Counted from the stretch's first letter, positions 8,603 to 18,795 are shown. The stretch: 64,000 nt of DNA from Flavilitoribacter nigricans DSM 23189 = NBRC 102662 (GCF_002646595.1 NZ_PDUD01000001.1:1-64000), one strand, 5' to 3'. The notes: generated by a model not told the origin, from the letters alone. A program made the numbers and translations.

Positions 8603-8945
8603 GGCTTTAGCTAGATAATTTAGGGTCAATGATGTGGTTTAAGGGGGCGATCTTGTTGTTTGTGATCTCATACTTGAAACCCGAAAATTATCGGCTGTGT
8701 TCGTTTCAGGATTTTAATAGCTGCTCCATTTTTCCTTATCTTAAAGCCCGAAAGTGATTTGAACTTATTGACTGCCGGAGTGCTCAGGACATTGATCTTG
8801 CCGCTGTACGGACCAGCCTTTCAATCCTCAGGAAATTGCGGGACAAAAGAAGGCTGACGTCTGAACTTGTCAGGATCCCGGATCGCTGTCGGAGTCATGG
8901 ATTCAGATCATTTCCCAGATTAAAAACGATAAACAACCAACTTTA
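8603..8945. other. 343-bp intergenic region before the sugar-acid dehydratase
   Basis: Separates the divergent 8090-8602 gene and the IlvD-type gene. I found no strong TAnnTTTG element, palindromic operator or terminator, although it must hold the promoter for the dehydratase gene. Confidence 0.6.
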
Positions 8946-10667
8946 ATGGAAGAAAAAAAGCAACTACGCAGCCAGGAATGGTTTGGCCGGGGCGGAAAGA
9001 TGGGTTTCATTTACCGGTCCTGGTTGCGCAACCAGGGTTACCCCAATGACTATTTTGATGGACGCCCGGTGATCGGCATTTGTAACACCTGGTCCGAACT
9101 CACGCCCTGCAACGGTCATTTCCGCGATTTTGCCGAGCAGGTAAAAAAAGGTGTGCTCGAAGCGGGCGGATTCCCCGTCGAGTTTCCGGTAATGTCTCTG
9201 GGCGAGATCCTCATCCGGCCGACGGCCATGATCTACCGGAACCTGGCCAGTATGGACACCGAAGAAACCATCCGCGCCAACCCGATAGACGGCGTGGTGC
9301 TACTCACCGGCTGTGATAAGACCACCCCGTCTACCGTTATGGGAGCCGCCAGTGTGGACCTCCCCACCATTGTCGTACCAGGCGGACCGATGCTCAACGG
9401 TCGCTTCCGGGATGAGACCATCGGCTCCGGGACTTTCGTCTGGCGGATCAAGGAAAACGTACACCATAAGGTGTATTCCGACCTCGACCTGCAGGAAGCG
9501 GAGATCTGCTCTTCGCGCAGTGCCGGCCACTGTATGACCATGGGTACGGCTTCCACTATGGCCTGTATGGTGGAATCGCTGGGGCTCACGCTGCCCGGAG
9601 CTGCGGCCATCCCCGCCGTGGACTCCCGCAAGCGTACACTCGCCCAGCTTTCCGGTCGCCGGATCGTCGAAATGGTCAAAGAAGACCTGCGGATGTCCAA
9701 GATCCTGACCCGCGAAGCTTTTGAAAATTCGATCGTGGTCAATGCGGGTATCGGTGGTTCTACCAACTTCATACTGCACCTGCTCGCCATTGCCGGCCGC
9801 ATGGGTGTACCTCTGGAACTGGAAGACTTCGACCGTATCGGAAGTCGCATCCCACTACTGCTGAACCTGATGCCTTCCGGCAAATATCTGATGGAGGATT
9901 TCTTTTACTCCGGCGGTTTGCCCGTAATTATCAATGAACTGAAGGAATACCTGCACCTCGATCGCATCACTGCCAACGGAAAATCCATTGGAGAAAATAC
10001 CGCCAAAGCGGTATGTCACGACCGCAAGGTGATCTACTCCGTCGATCAGCCGCTGAAACCGGAAGCCGGTATCGCTATCCTGCGGGGCAACCTCTGCGAA
10101 CAGGGAGCGGTGATCAAACCTTCCGCCGCCACCGAAGACCTGCTGGTACACCGCGGCAGAGCCGTAGTTTTTACCAGCGTGGAAGACTACCACGAGCGCA
10201 TTGACGATCCGGATCTGGAAATAGATGCCAATTCCGTAATGGTGCTTCAGGGTGGCGGACCGAAAGGATATCCCGGTATGCCGGAGGTAGGCAACCTGGA
10301 ACTGCCCCGCAAGCTGATCGAAGAAGGGGTCACGGATATGGTCCGGATCTCAGACGGTCGGATGAGTGGTACGGCTTTCGGTACCGTTGTACTGCACGTC
10401 GCGCCGGAATCGGCCGTAGGTGGCACCCTGGCCCTCGTGCAAAACGGGGATTACATCGAACTGGATGTAGCCAACCGTAAATTGCATCTCGACGTATCAG
10501 ACGAAGAACTTGCTCAACGCCGGGCTGCCTGGACGCCGCCCGAAAAGCCGACCGAGCGGGGCTACGTAAGTCTGTACATCAATCACGTACAGCAGGCCGA
10601 CCGGGGAGCCGATCTCGATTTTCTCGTCGGTGGTTCGGGCGATTACGTTCCGAAGGACAATCACTAA
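8946..10667 (+). CDS. IlvD/Edd-family sugar-acid dehydratase (pentonate dehydratase-like)
   Basis: A 573-residue [Fe-S] dehydratase. Three cysteines sit where the family holds its cluster: TPCNGHF (Cys55), TGCDKTTP (Cys123) and GHCMTMGTAST (Cys196). The start RSQEWFGRGGKMGFIYRSW is more like the L-arabinonate / D-xylonate dehydratase subgroup than like branched-chain amino acid IlvD. Such enzymes remove water from an aldonate to give a 2-keto-3-deoxy acid. The next gene, 52 bp downstream, is an FAH-family protein of the kind that acts on 2-keto-3-deoxypentonates, which supports a pentonate route. The exact sugar cannot be read from sequence. Confidence 0.88.
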   Translation: MEEKKQLRSQEWFGRGGKMGFIYRSWLRNQGYPNDYFDGRPVIGICNTWSELTPCNGHFRDFAEQVKKGVLEAGGFPVEFPVMSLGEILIRPTAMIYRNLASMDTEETIRANPIDGVVLLTGCDKTTPSTVMGAASVDLPTIVVPGGPMLNGRFRDETIGSGTFVWRIKENVHHKVYSDLDLQEAEICSSRSAGHCMTMGTASTMACMVESLGLTLPGAAAIPAVDSRKRTLAQLSGRRIVEMVKEDLRMSKILTREAFENSIVVNAGIGGSTNFILHLLAIAGRMGVPLELEDFDRIGSRIPLLLNLMPSGKYLMEDFFYSGGLPVIINELKEYLHLDRITANGKSIGENTAKAVCHDRKVIYSVDQPLKPEAGIAILRGNLCEQGAVIKPSAATEDLLVHRGRAVVFTSVEDYHERIDDPDLEIDANSVMVLQGGGPKGYPGMPEVGNLELPRKLIEEGVTDMVRISDGRMSGTAFGTVVLHVAPESAVGGTLALVQNGDYIELDVANRKLHLDVSDEELAQRRAAWTPPEKPTERGYVSLYINHVQQADRGADLDFLVGGSGDYVPKDNH

Positions 10668-10719
10668 TGCAGGAGCATAACACAATGCTGTAAGATCCAT
10701 TCAAAAGAAAAACTGATAA

Positions 10720-11559
10720 ATGAAAATATACCATACCAGATCGGGCTTACTCCTGGAGGAGCAGGGTCAGTATTATTTGCACGAAGCAGAATGGGATGAG
10801 TTTATCAATGACGATGAACTGGGCCAGAAATGCGCCCGATTGTGCCAGGAGCTCAAACCTGTTGAGAACGGAGAAGATCTATTGGGGGAACAACTACTGG
10901 CTCCCATCGGCCACCAGGAAGTCTGGGCTTCCGGAGTAACCTACTACCAAAGCAAGATCGGCCGCGAGGAAGAAGCCAAGGCCGCCGGTGGTAGTGATTT
11001 TTACGCGCGGGTCTACCTCGCCGACCGGCCGGAATTATTTTTCAAAGCAACCGCTGCCCGGGTTTCCGGTCCCGGTGATCCGATCCGCATCCGGAAAGAT
11101 TCCACCTGGGATGTTCCCGAACCGGAACTTACCCTGGTGGTGACTTCCAACGCCAAGATCGTTGGCTACACCATCGGGAACGATATGAGCTCGCGGAGTA
11201 TTGAAGGAGAAAATCCTTTGTATCTGCCGCAGGCCAAAACCTACGATGCCAGTGCTGCCCTGGGGCCCTGTATCCTGGTCAGTGAGGCTCCCCTCCCCGA
11301 CTCTACCGGGATCCATCTGGAGATCAAGCGTCAGCGGGAACTGGTCTTTACGGGGCAAACAGACCTTTCCCAGTTGAAAAGAAAACCGGATGACCTCGTC
11401 GAATACCTTTGTCGGGAAACCAGCTTTCCCTACGGTGTATTCCTGATGACCGGAACGGGCATTGTGCCCGGTAGCGATTTCACCCTGCAGCCCGGAGATG
11501 AAGTCACTATCGCCATTGACGGTATCGGAAGTCTGACCAATACCGTTGAAAAGCGTTAG
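10720..11559 (+). CDS. FAH-family 2-keto-3-deoxy-sugar-acid dehydratase-like protein
   Basis: A 279-residue member of the fumarylacetoacetate hydrolase superfamily. The metal ligands are visible: the EPE pair (Glu134, Glu136) and Asp155 in [15 protein letters not shown]. The whole-length pattern, with [13 protein letters not shown] and [15 protein letters not shown], fits the KdaD-like branch that converts 2-keto-3-deoxypentonates to alpha-ketoglutarate semialdehyde. It follows the IlvD-type dehydratase and probably shares its transcript. A hydrolase or decarboxylase activity on a related keto acid remains possible. Confidence 0.82.
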   Translation: MKIYHTRSGLLLEEQGQYYLHEAEWDEFINDDELGQKCARLCQELKPVENGEDLLGEQLLAPIGHQEVWASGVTYYQSKIGREEEAKAAGGSDFYARVYLADRPELFFKATAARVSGPGDPIRIRKDSTWDVPEPELTLVVTSNAKIVGYTIGNDMSSRSIEGENPLYLPQAKTYDASAALGPCILVSEAPLPDSTGIHLEIKRQRELVFTGQTDLSQLKRKPDDLVEYLCRETSFPYGVFLMTGTGIVPGSDFTLQPGDEVTIAIDGIGSLTNTVEKR

Positions 11560-11665
11560 GCAGCTTCGCCGTGCGCTATTCCAGGTACCTTTGGGTTTGG
11601 GTCAAGACCAAGTCCGAAGGTACCCATCGCCATATTTTCCTCTTTTATGCAGCCGGAAAAAATGT

Positions 11666-11689
11666 TTTTGCCGTAAGTTTGCGGCAAAA
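11666..11689 (+). promoter_or_regulatory. -7 element inside a hairpin before the flavoprotein gene
   Basis: TAAGTTTG (11674-11681) matches TAnnTTTG and forms the loop of a perfect 8-bp inverted repeat (TTTTGCCG/CGGCAAAA). It is 36 bp before the start codon at 11717. The repeat may be an operator; on the minus strand the same hairpin is followed by a T-run. Confidence 0.4.
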
Positions 11690-11716
11690 CTGGAAAGCAG
11701 ATTATCCCACTGAGTT

Positions 11717-12940
11717 ATGCAGAAAAAAGTGTTGGTCATTGGCGGAGGAGCCGCCGGCTTTTTTGCGGCCATTCGTTGCGCTGAATTGTATCCGGAATGT
11801 GAGGTCATTATTTTGGAACGTGGAAAAGAAGCCCTCGGCAAAGTCCGCATTTCCGGAGGCGGGCGATGTAACCTCACCCACGCCTGCTGGACACCCCGGG
11901 AACTCATCAAACACTATCCCCGGGGCAGTCGGGAATTGTTGGGCCCCTTTACCCGCTTTGCCTGTGGAGATACCGTCGACTGGTTTGAGCAGAGAGGAGT
12001 GGAAAGTAAAATTGAGGAGGACGGACGTATGTTCCCCGTGACGGATGACTCACAGACGATAGTCGATTGCCTGCTGGGCAGTGCCCGCCGGGCGGGTGTA
12101 CAGGTGCATTATCAGACCCGGGTCGATCAGCTTATCCCACCGGGAGCAGACCAAACCTCCTGGCAGGTAGAGACCAGTAAAGGCACCTATACTGCCGACC
12201 GGATCATGCTGACTACCGGCAGTAATCCCCGTATTTGGGATGCACTGGCCGCGATGGGCCACCAGATCGTGCCTCCGGTCCCCTCCCTGTTCACCTTCAA
12301 CATCAAGGATCCGCGTCTCAAGGACCTGCCGGGACTTTCGGTACCCATGGCTGAGCTACGGATCCCGGAATATAAACTTCAGGCCTCCGGTCCATTGCTG
12401 ATCACCCACTGGGGGCTAAGCGGTCCGGGAGTGCTTCGGCTATCCGCCTGGGGTGCCCGCGAGCTGGCCGAAGCCAATCACCGCTTTGAATTGAAGGTCA
12501 ATTGGGTGAACAGATCCTACGATGAGCTGCGGGAGATGCTGCAGGGATTCCGTGAAGACCTGGCCCAAAAAAGTATAGCCACCCGTTCTCCCCGGGAATT
12601 CGATATGCCCAACCGTCTCTGGCAGCGCCTTGTGGAAGCTGCGGGAATTGGTCCGGCAGTGCGCTGGGCAGATCTAAGCAAAAAGCAAGTGCACCGGCTA
12701 AGCGAGCAGCTTACCCAGGGCTCGTACACCGTATGTGGGAAAAGCACTTTTAAAGATGAGTTTGTCACCGCCGGCGGAGTCGATCTACGGGAAGTAGATT
12801 TCAAACGTTTTGAAAGCAAACATTTCCCCGGTTTATTTATGGCCGGAGAAGTGCTCAATATCGATGCCATTACCGGAGGTTTCAATTTCCAGGCCGCCTG
12901 GACGGGCGGATGGATCGCCGGTGAAAGTATGGGCGAATGA
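11717..12940 (+). CDS. BaiN/HI0933-like FAD-dependent oxidoreductase
   Basis: A 407-residue soluble flavoprotein. The N-terminus has the Rossmann dinucleotide motif VIGGGAAG (7-14), then the family signature KVRISGGGRCNLTH (42-55). The C-terminal end reads GLFMAGEVLNIDAITGGFNFQAAWTGG, a conserved FAD-contact region of this family. Members are widespread; proposed substrates vary (for example bile-acid intermediates for BaiN), so no substrate is assigned. It has its own probable promoter and need not belong to the upstream sugar-acid genes. Confidence 0.9.
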   Translation: MQKKVLVIGGGAAGFFAAIRCAELYPECEVIILERGKEALGKVRISGGGRCNLTHACWTPRELIKHYPRGSRELLGPFTRFACGDTVDWFEQRGVESKIEEDGRMFPVTDDSQTIVDCLLGSARRAGVQVHYQTRVDQLIPPGADQTSWQVETSKGTYTADRIMLTTGSNPRIWDALAAMGHQIVPPVPSLFTFNIKDPRLKDLPGLSVPMAELRIPEYKLQASGPLLITHWGLSGPGVLRLSAWGARELAEANHRFELKVNWVNRSYDELREMLQGFREDLAQKSIATRSPREFDMPNRLWQRLVEAAGIGPAVRWADLSKKQVHRLSEQLTQGSYTVCGKSTFKDEFVTAGGVDLREVDFKRFESKHFPGLFMAGEVLNIDAITGGFNFQAAWTGGWIAGESMGE

Positions 12941-13042
12941 ACCAGACTTCATACTACAAAAGATGAAATACGTAAACAACCGACCGAAACATCCCAGACA
13001 CCTCGTCCCTGAAACCTGCCACCTCTCCCCCTCACCACTCAC

Positions 13043-14098
13043 TCACTCCAACTCCACCCGCAGCAAATACATATCCGCGGTCATATAAAGCGTTTTTTCA
13101 TCAGTATCAAAAGCACAATTCGCGGTGGCCTCCCCGGTGCGGATCAGGCCCAACTTTTCCCCTTCCGGAGAGAAGATATAGACCCCGCCCGGGCCGGTAG
13201 CAAAGATATGGCCGTTGCTATGAACTTTCAGCCCATCCGGCAGACCAGGAGCCTGACCAACCTGATCGGTAACATCGTAAAAGATCCGGCCATTCTCAAA
13301 ATCACCGGCATCATTCACATCAAAAGCCATCCAGATCGCTTTGTCGGGATCCGAGCTGGCCACGTACGCCGTTTTACCGTCCGGAGAGAAGCCGATCCCG
13401 TTCGGGCGGGTGATCTCATCGGTGAGGAGGTGTAACTTACCGGAAGGATCAATGCGATAGACGCCCTGAAAATCAATTTCTTTACCCGGATCGTCCATTC
13501 TCTTTTCCAATCCGTAGGGAGGATCCGTAAAATACAATGAGCCATTGGCGTGGTAGGCGGCATCGTTCGGACTGTTCAGTTTCTTGCCCTGCCAGTTGTC
13601 CGCCAGGGTGGTGAATTCCGATTTGGGCGCATCCAGCAGCGCGTCCATCCGGGCAATACGGCGGTCACCGTGCTGACAAAGAACGAGTTTCCCTTCCGGA
13701 TCGAGCAGTAAGCCATTACACCCAAGCTCTCCCCCGCGTCCAGTTTCGCCGGTATAGCCCGAAGGTTCCAGATAGACGGCTGCCTGCTGATCTCCCGGTT
13801 TCCAGGAATTGATGCGGTTATTGGGTATGTCCGAAAAGATCACCATTTGTTGGTCCTCCAGCCAGAGCGGCCCCTCACTCCACTCAAAACCTTCGGCCAG
13901 GATCTCGATCCTGGCATCCGTTGGGAGGATTGCATCCAGTTTCGGGCTCAGTCGTTCAATGGAGCCGGTAGTAGCGTAGGTTGCGGTAGTATCCATTGTT
14001 TCGGTATCCGCCGGATCCCCGCTTTGTCCGTTATCGGTATTTTGACACGCCGCCAGTAAACCGATCAGCAGCAGGGGGAAAAGTTGTTGGGTTCTCAT
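13043..14098 (-). CDS. SMP-30/gluconolactonase-like lipoprotein
   Basis: A 351-residue lipoprotein (lipobox LLAAC, Cys18) with a six-bladed propeller of the SMP-30/LRE type. Likely metal and catalytic positions are the Glu in GFEWSEGPLW, the Asn in KLNSPNDAAYH and the Asp in YVASSDPDKAIW. Family members hydrolyse sugar lactones to aldonic acids. The location outside the cytoplasm and the proximity to the aldonate dehydratase genes (8.9-11.6 kb) suggest it could supply the acid. That link is an inference, since it lies on the other strand with a flavoprotein between. It is followed by about 100 bp and the convergent flavoprotein gene. Confidence 0.9.
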   Translation of the reverse strand: MRTQQLFPLLLIGLLAACQNTDNGQSGDPADTETMDTTATYATTGSIERLSPKLDAILPTDARIEILAEGFEWSEGPLWLEDQQMVIFSDIPNNRINSWKPGDQQAAVYLEPSGYTGETGRGGELGCNGLLLDPEGKLVLCQHGDRRIARMDALLDAPKSEFTTLADNWQGKKLNSPNDAAYHANGSLYFTDPPYGLEKRMDDPGKEIDFQGVYRIDPSGKLHLLTDEITRPNGIGFSPDGKTAYVASSDPDKAIWMAFDVNDAGDFENGRIFYDVTDQVGQAPGLPDGLKVHSNGHIFATGPGGVYIFSPEGEKLGLIRTGEATANCAFDTDEKTLYMTADMYLLRVELE

Positions 14099-14134
14099 AT
14101 TGTTTTGTTTTAGGTGTACCGTTTTACCTGGTTG

Positions 14135-15070
14135 CTATCCCAGCGCTCCGACCACGTGTTTGTAGATGCGGTCTTCGATATCCCCGGTTTTAGCTTTCTC
14201 GAAAGCCTGCCCGGTGATGCGTTCGTACAGTTCGATATAACGCTGGGTCACCTTGTTCACCATTTCATCCGGCATCTCCGGCATTTGCTGTCCTTCTTTT
14301 CCCTGAAAGCCATTGGCCATCAGCCATTCCCGCACAAATTCTTTGGACAACTGCTTTTGCCGCTCTCCCCTCTCCTGTCTTTCCTCGTAACCATCCGCGT
14401 AAAAATACCGGGAACTATCCGGCGTATGAATTTCGTCTATGACGTAGATCTTGCCGTCTTTTTTACCGAATTCGTATTTGGTATCCACCAGGATCAGTCC
14501 CTGTTTGGCCGCCATTTCCGTTCCGCGCTTAAATAAGGCCCGGGTATATTTTTCCAGGATCAGATAATCTTCCTCGCTAACGATCCCCTGCCGAAGTATT
14601 TCCTCGCGGGAAATATCTTCATCGTGCCCTTCTTCGGCCTTGGTTGCGGGCGTAATAATGGGTTCGGGAAAGGGATCGTTTTCCCGCAGCCCATCCGGCA
14701 TGCTCACTCCGCAAAGTGTCCGTTTGCCGGCGGCGTATTCCCGCCAGGCGTGCCCCACCAGATAGGCGCGGATCACCATTTCCACCCGGTAGGGTTTGCA
14801 GGCCATACCGATGGCAACATTAGGATCCGGGGTACTTTCCAGCCAATTGGGAGCGATGTCTTTGGTCGCATTTAAAAAATAAGTAGCCACCTGATTGAGT
14901 ACCTGCCCTTTGTAGGGTATCGGCCGCGGCAGGATGTGGTCGAAGGCGGAGATGCGATCCGATGCCACCATCACCAGCCGGTCGCCAATAGTATATACGT
15001 CTCTAACTTTTCCCCGGTAAAAAGCAGTTTGTCCGGGAAATTCAAACTTGGTTTCGTGAATTGCTTTCAT
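14135..15070 (-). CDS. purC: SAICAR synthase (PurC)
   Basis: Phosphoribosylaminoimidazole-succinocarboxamide synthase joins CAIR and aspartate with ATP in purine synthesis. The 311-residue length fits the longer bacterial form. Typical motifs are [32 protein letters not shown] (16-47), [15 protein letters not shown], and [32 protein letters not shown]. It starts 24 bp after the stop of the BioD-like gene upstream and may be co-transcribed with it. Confidence 0.97.
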   Translation of the reverse strand: MKAIHETKFEFPGQTAFYRGKVRDVYTIGDRLVMVASDRISAFDHILPRPIPYKGQVLNQVATYFLNATKDIAPNWLESTPDPNVAIGMACKPYRVEMVIRAYLVGHAWREYAAGKRTLCGVSMPDGLRENDPFPEPIITPATKAEEGHDEDISREEILRQGIVSEEDYLILEKYTRALFKRGTEMAAKQGLILVDTKYEFGKKDGKIYVIDEIHTPDSSRYFYADGYEERQERGERQKQLSKEFVREWLMANGFQGKEGQQMPEMPDEMVNKVTQRYIELYERITGQAFEKAKTGDIEDRIYKHVVGALG

Positions 15071-15094
15071 GGTCGTGTATCTTTTCCCCGGCTT

Positions 15095-16198
15095 TTACAG
15101 CAAAGGATCTAAATTGATGTGTTTACGGATGAGTTCGTTTGCCTGGGCAACTTTCCAGGGCGTCCGGGTGTTAATCTTCACTTCAATACCGCTGATCTTG
15201 ACGGCCGAGCCGTAGGTATCCAGCGCCGTGGTGATCACGGGGATTCGGTGCTCGTTGACGTAATCCGTACAGTTGATCGCATCGTAGCTTTGATTGCTCA
15301 TTTTACCGTCACCGGTAATGATGATCCCCGCCAACGGGCATTCGTCCGAACGATTTACCTTCACCATACTTTCCCGGATGGCGTCGATGGCCTCGCAAAC
15401 CCGGCGCCCGCTGGACACCAGCAGGAGGTCTTTTTCCGTACGGAAATCATGGGTTTCTACCAACGAACCGGCAATGATGCCTTCGATGCGGTTGTCGAGG
15501 TATTCGCCATTGTGCAGCACCTGACCGTTAACCGTCTCTATGATCGTTTCCATGATCGGATTGGAGAGACTCTTCTGGTAAGGCAATACCCCCAGCAGGG
15601 GCAGATTTCTTTTCTCCAGCCAACGCCCGACGTATTTTCTGACCTTCGACATCTTATCGGGCAGCACCTTGTTGATGATCACTCCGATAATGGGAACCTG
15701 AGCTTTGTGGAATAGGGCCACCGAGAGGTTCAGCCGGTCGATCGTACTGCCGATACCGCCTTCCACTACCATCACCACCGATGCATTCAGCATTTTGGCC
15801 ACTTTTGCGTTGGATAGGTTGACAACACTACCGACCCCGGGGTGGCCCGTCCCTTCGTAGATCACCAGATCGTGATCCCGTTCCAGCACAGCAGCCGCTT
15901 CGTAGATCCGGCTCGGATAATCAAACTGTTCGGGTGCATCGAGAAAATCGGTAGTCGCTCCCTTGCCCAGGATCACCGGACTGTGAATAGCCGGTACCAG
16001 GTCGAAATTCATGGTCTTGGCAAAAAGCAGGGCGTCCTTGTCCACCCTCAGATCTCCCAGATCCACAAACTGCTGTCCTACCGGTTTGCAGTAACCGACG
16101 TTGATGCCTTTTTGTTGCAGTACGGCTACCAGGCCCAGCGTAGAGGTCGTTTTACCGACGTGCTGACTGGTGGCGGCAACGTAGATATTCTTTGCCAT
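15095..16198 (-). CDS. BioD-like P-loop ATPase with DRTGG domain
   Basis: A 367-residue protein. The N-terminal part is a dethiobiotin-synthetase-like P-loop domain with YVAATSQHVGKTT (Walker A, about 6-18) and VIYEGTGHPGVGSVV. From about residue 210 comes a DRTGG-type domain. This same pair forms the N-terminal half of long phosphotransacetylases (Pta), but the acetyltransferase domain is missing here. It therefore looks like a stand-alone regulatory or nucleotide-binding protein, not Pta or BioD. It precedes purC by 24 bp. No catalytic role is assigned. Confidence 0.85.
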   Translation of the reverse strand: MAKNIYVAATSQHVGKTTSTLGLVAVLQQKGINVGYCKPVGQQFVDLGDLRVDKDALLFAKTMNFDLVPAIHSPVILGKGATTDFLDAPEQFDYPSRIYEAAAVLERDHDLVIYEGTGHPGVGSVVNLSNAKVAKMLNASVVMVVEGGIGSTIDRLNLSVALFHKAQVPIIGVIINKVLPDKMSKVRKYVGRWLEKRNLPLLGVLPYQKSLSNPIMETIIETVNGQVLHNGEYLDNRIEGIIAGSLVETHDFRTEKDLLLVSSGRRVCEAIDAIRESMVKVNRSDECPLAGIIITGDGKMSNQSYDAINCTDYVNEHRIPVITTALDTYGSAVKISGIEVKINTRTPWKVAQANELIRKHINLDPLL

Positions 16199-16281
16199 AT
16201 GGAATTATAAGTTGTAAGCATTTCCCAATACCGGAATACCGGGAAGATCTCGATCACATTAAATGACGGTGCCGGCCCTAA

Positions 16282-16587
16282 TTATAAATACCGCTGAACC
16301 CGTTGCCAGGGGCCGCCGTTATACGCCTCAATCCCTTCCTCCTGCATGCGCCTGGCCGCAATACCACTGCGCCGACCCGAAGCACAACAGGTCACTACCG
16401 GGACCTTTTTACTGGTCAGTTCTTTGAGCTTCTTATCCACTTCGTTCAAGGGGATGTTGATGGCGCCGTCCGGATGGCCGCGACGGTATTCTTCCGGCGT
16501 ACGGACATCTACCACCAAAGCATCGCGGGAGATCACCTCGGCGAGATCAACGCCTCCACCGAATAGTTTTTTGAAAAAGTTTATCAT
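16282..16587 (-). CDS. single-domain rhodanese-like protein
   Basis: A 101-residue sulfurtransferase-like protein. The motif VVDVRTPEEYRRGHPDGAIN (25-44) is the conserved start, and the active-site loop CASGRRSG begins at Cys68. A preceding Cys67 makes a CC pair. It would move sulfur as a Cys persulfide in the cytoplasm; its first ~12 residues (FFKKLFGGG) are short and basic rather than a full signal. It begins 11 bp after the end of dnaG and is probably co-transcribed with it. Confidence 0.9.
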   Translation of the reverse strand: MINFFKKLFGGGVDLAEVISRDALVVDVRTPEEYRRGHPDGAINIPLNEVDKKLKELTSKKVPVVTCCASGRRSGIAARRMQEEGIEAYNGGPWQRVQRYL

Positions 16588-16598
16588 TTACCCTACTT

Positions 16599-18569
16599 TT
16601 AAAATCGTCCGGTTGAGCCCAGCATTCCCACTTCCCGGGAAAGAGTGCCGTGCAATTCCTGCAGTTTAAGTTTCAATTTGATCTGTACAATGATCTTCGG
16701 GTCATTCATATCCTGCTCCTGCAAACTCCGGATCTTCTGATCGACCTTACTGATCATGCGTTGTATTTTCCGCAATCGAAACCGCTTTAGTTTTTCGATG
16801 GTGTCCTTCGTAAAGTTCTCTTCGGGCATCGGCTGGGTCGTCAGCGTAATATCGTGCATTTTCTCCCAGTTTGGACTGTATTCATGGGGTGAAATTGCAA
16901 AATCCAGGGCCATTTTCCGAATATTATCGTCTTCGTGTTGAGCGTAGTACTTGGGAGTGATCGGATGATGGTCCAGTAAGCGCTGGATCCCTTCGGAAAA
17001 AATGGTTTTGTAGAGCGGATTGTCGATCACCGCCAACAGATCTTCCAAACTACTCAGGATATATTCCGCAACGGTCAGATTCTCTTCCTTATCAAAGATC
17101 TGATCACAAAATAGCATTAAGTTTCGAACGATCTCCTTTTCCTGAAATTCATCGCCGACCGCTTTGGCCGTTTTTTCCTGTTTGGCCAGCGGTTTTTCCA
17201 GATGCCTGGCCAGTTGATCGCCTTCCTCTTTCCAGACGCCCTGCTGTTTTGCCTCTTCGTTCCGCTGTTTGGTCACCTGTTTGGCGAGAATGCGGTTGGA
17301 CTCATTGACCAACAGCTGTTCTTCCACATTTACCAGACGGGCACACTCCTTGATGTAGATCGAACGTTTAATCGGATCCGGGATCAGACCAATACTGTTG
17401 ACGATGTCCTTGATGACATGGGTCTTTTTCACCGGATCGTTGCCGATCTCTTTCAGTAGCAGATTGGTTTTGAACAGGATAAAGTCCTTGGCTTCTTCGT
17501 CGATGTATTTCTTAAAGGCCGACGCGCCAACCGACTGCAGGTAAGAATCCGGATCTTCTCCTTCCGGCAGGGTAACCACTTTGACGTTGAGGTCCTGCTC
17601 CAGCAACAGATCCAATCCCCTGAGTGCCGCTTTCACCCCGGCGATATCGCCGTCGTAAATGATCTTCACATTGGGCGTATACCGCTTGATCAGGCGGATC
17701 TGTTCTTTGGTCAAGGAAGTTCCCGACGAGGCTACCACATTTTCGATACCGGCCTGATGCAGGGAGATCACATCCGTATACCCTTCCACCAGGATGCATT
17801 CATCCTCTTTCCGTATGCTCTGTTTGGCAAAATAAATGCCGTAGAGCACCTTGCTCTTATTGTAGATCTCCGTTTCCGGCGTATTGATGTACTTCGGAGC
17901 TTTAATGTCTTTCTGCAGGATCCTTCCCCCGAATCCGATCACCTTCCCGGAGACGTTGTGAATGGAGAACATCACCCGGTTCCGAAAGAAATCCTGATCG
18001 AATTTGCTGGTCAGTCCCGCATCCCGCAGAGTATCTATCTTGTGTCCTTCGGAGATCGCTTTCGCCGTCAGGGCATCTTTTTTGGCCGGTGCAAATCCCA
18101 GGCCGAATTTTCGGATAGTAGCTTCCCGAAATCCCCGATTCTTGAAATAACTGAGTCCAACTCCCTTGCCGATGTCGGTATTGAAAAGCTGATCTTCGTA
18201 GTATTTCTTGGCGTAATCATTGACGATGTACAGACTGTCCGCTACCTGCTGCTGGGCCAGGGCTTCCGGCGTGGGAGCCGTTTCCTCGATATCGATATTG
18301 TATTTGCGAGCGATATGGCGCAGGGCTTCGGGAAAGGTGAGCTGTTCGTGCTCCATTAAAAACTTAACGGCATCGCCGGCCTGCCCGCAGCCAAAACACT
18401 TAAAGATATTCTTAGCCGGGGAAACCGTGAAGGATGGCGTTTTTTCGCTGTGGAAGGGGCACAAGCCGATCATGTTTACTCCTCTCCTCTTCAGGCTGAC
18501 GTAATCCTGAATGATGTCTTCCACTTTGACGGTCTCCAGTATTTCCTGAACACTTTTTTGAGTAATCAC
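16599..18569 (-). CDS. dnaG: DNA primase DnaG
   Basis: Makes RNA primers for replication. It is 656 residues long. The N-terminal CHC2-type zinc finger has CPFH (Cys37, His40) and CFGC (Cys58, Cys61). The catalytic core is next, and the TOPRIM centre contains ECILVEGYTDVISLHQAG and the acidic KIIYDGDIAG. The C-terminal third is helical and charged, as expected for a helicase-interacting region. The rhodanese gene follows in the same direction after 11 bp. Confidence 0.97.
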   Translation of the reverse strand: MITQKSVQEILETVKVEDIIQDYVSLKRRGVNMIGLCPFHSEKTPSFTVSPAKNIFKCFGCGQAGDAVKFLMEHEQLTFPEALRHIARKYNIDIEETAPTPEALAQQQVADSLYIVNDYAKKYYEDQLFNTDIGKGVGLSYFKNRGFREATIRKFGLGFAPAKKDALTAKAISEGHKIDTLRDAGLTSKFDQDFFRNRVMFSIHNVSGKVIGFGGRILQKDIKAPKYINTPETEIYNKSKVLYGIYFAKQSIRKEDECILVEGYTDVISLHQAGIENVVASSGTSLTKEQIRLIKRYTPNVKIIYDGDIAGVKAALRGLDLLLEQDLNVKVVTLPEGEDPDSYLQSVGASAFKKYIDEEAKDFILFKTNLLLKEIGNDPVKKTHVIKDIVNSIGLIPDPIKRSIYIKECARLVNVEEQLLVNESNRILAKQVTKQRNEEAKQQGVWKEEGDQLARHLEKPLAKQEKTAKAVGDEFQEKEIVRNLMLFCDQIFDKEENLTVAEYILSSLEDLLAVIDNPLYKTIFSEGIQRLLDHHPITPKYYAQHEDDNIRKMALDFAISPHEYSPNWEKMHDITLTTQPMPEENFTKDTIEKLKRFRLRKIQRMISKVDQKIRSLQEQDMNDPKIIVQIKLKLKLQELHGTLSREVGMLGSTGRF

Positions 18570-18795
18570 AATCCTTTATTTAGGGCCGACGGCCAGTCTT
18601 AAAATTTTTAACACCCCAATTTAGGCTCAATCTAAAACACTGACTTACAGCAAAATAGTTTAATTTAAAACAAAAACGTTAAAAACTATAACAGGCACTA
18701 CTATAACTTTTAGAAAAATTCGGCGTCTTTACTATTGAACGCAGGCGCGATAGTCCTGCAAAGAAATAATGGGTGTTCTCATAGTGTGTGTGTAG

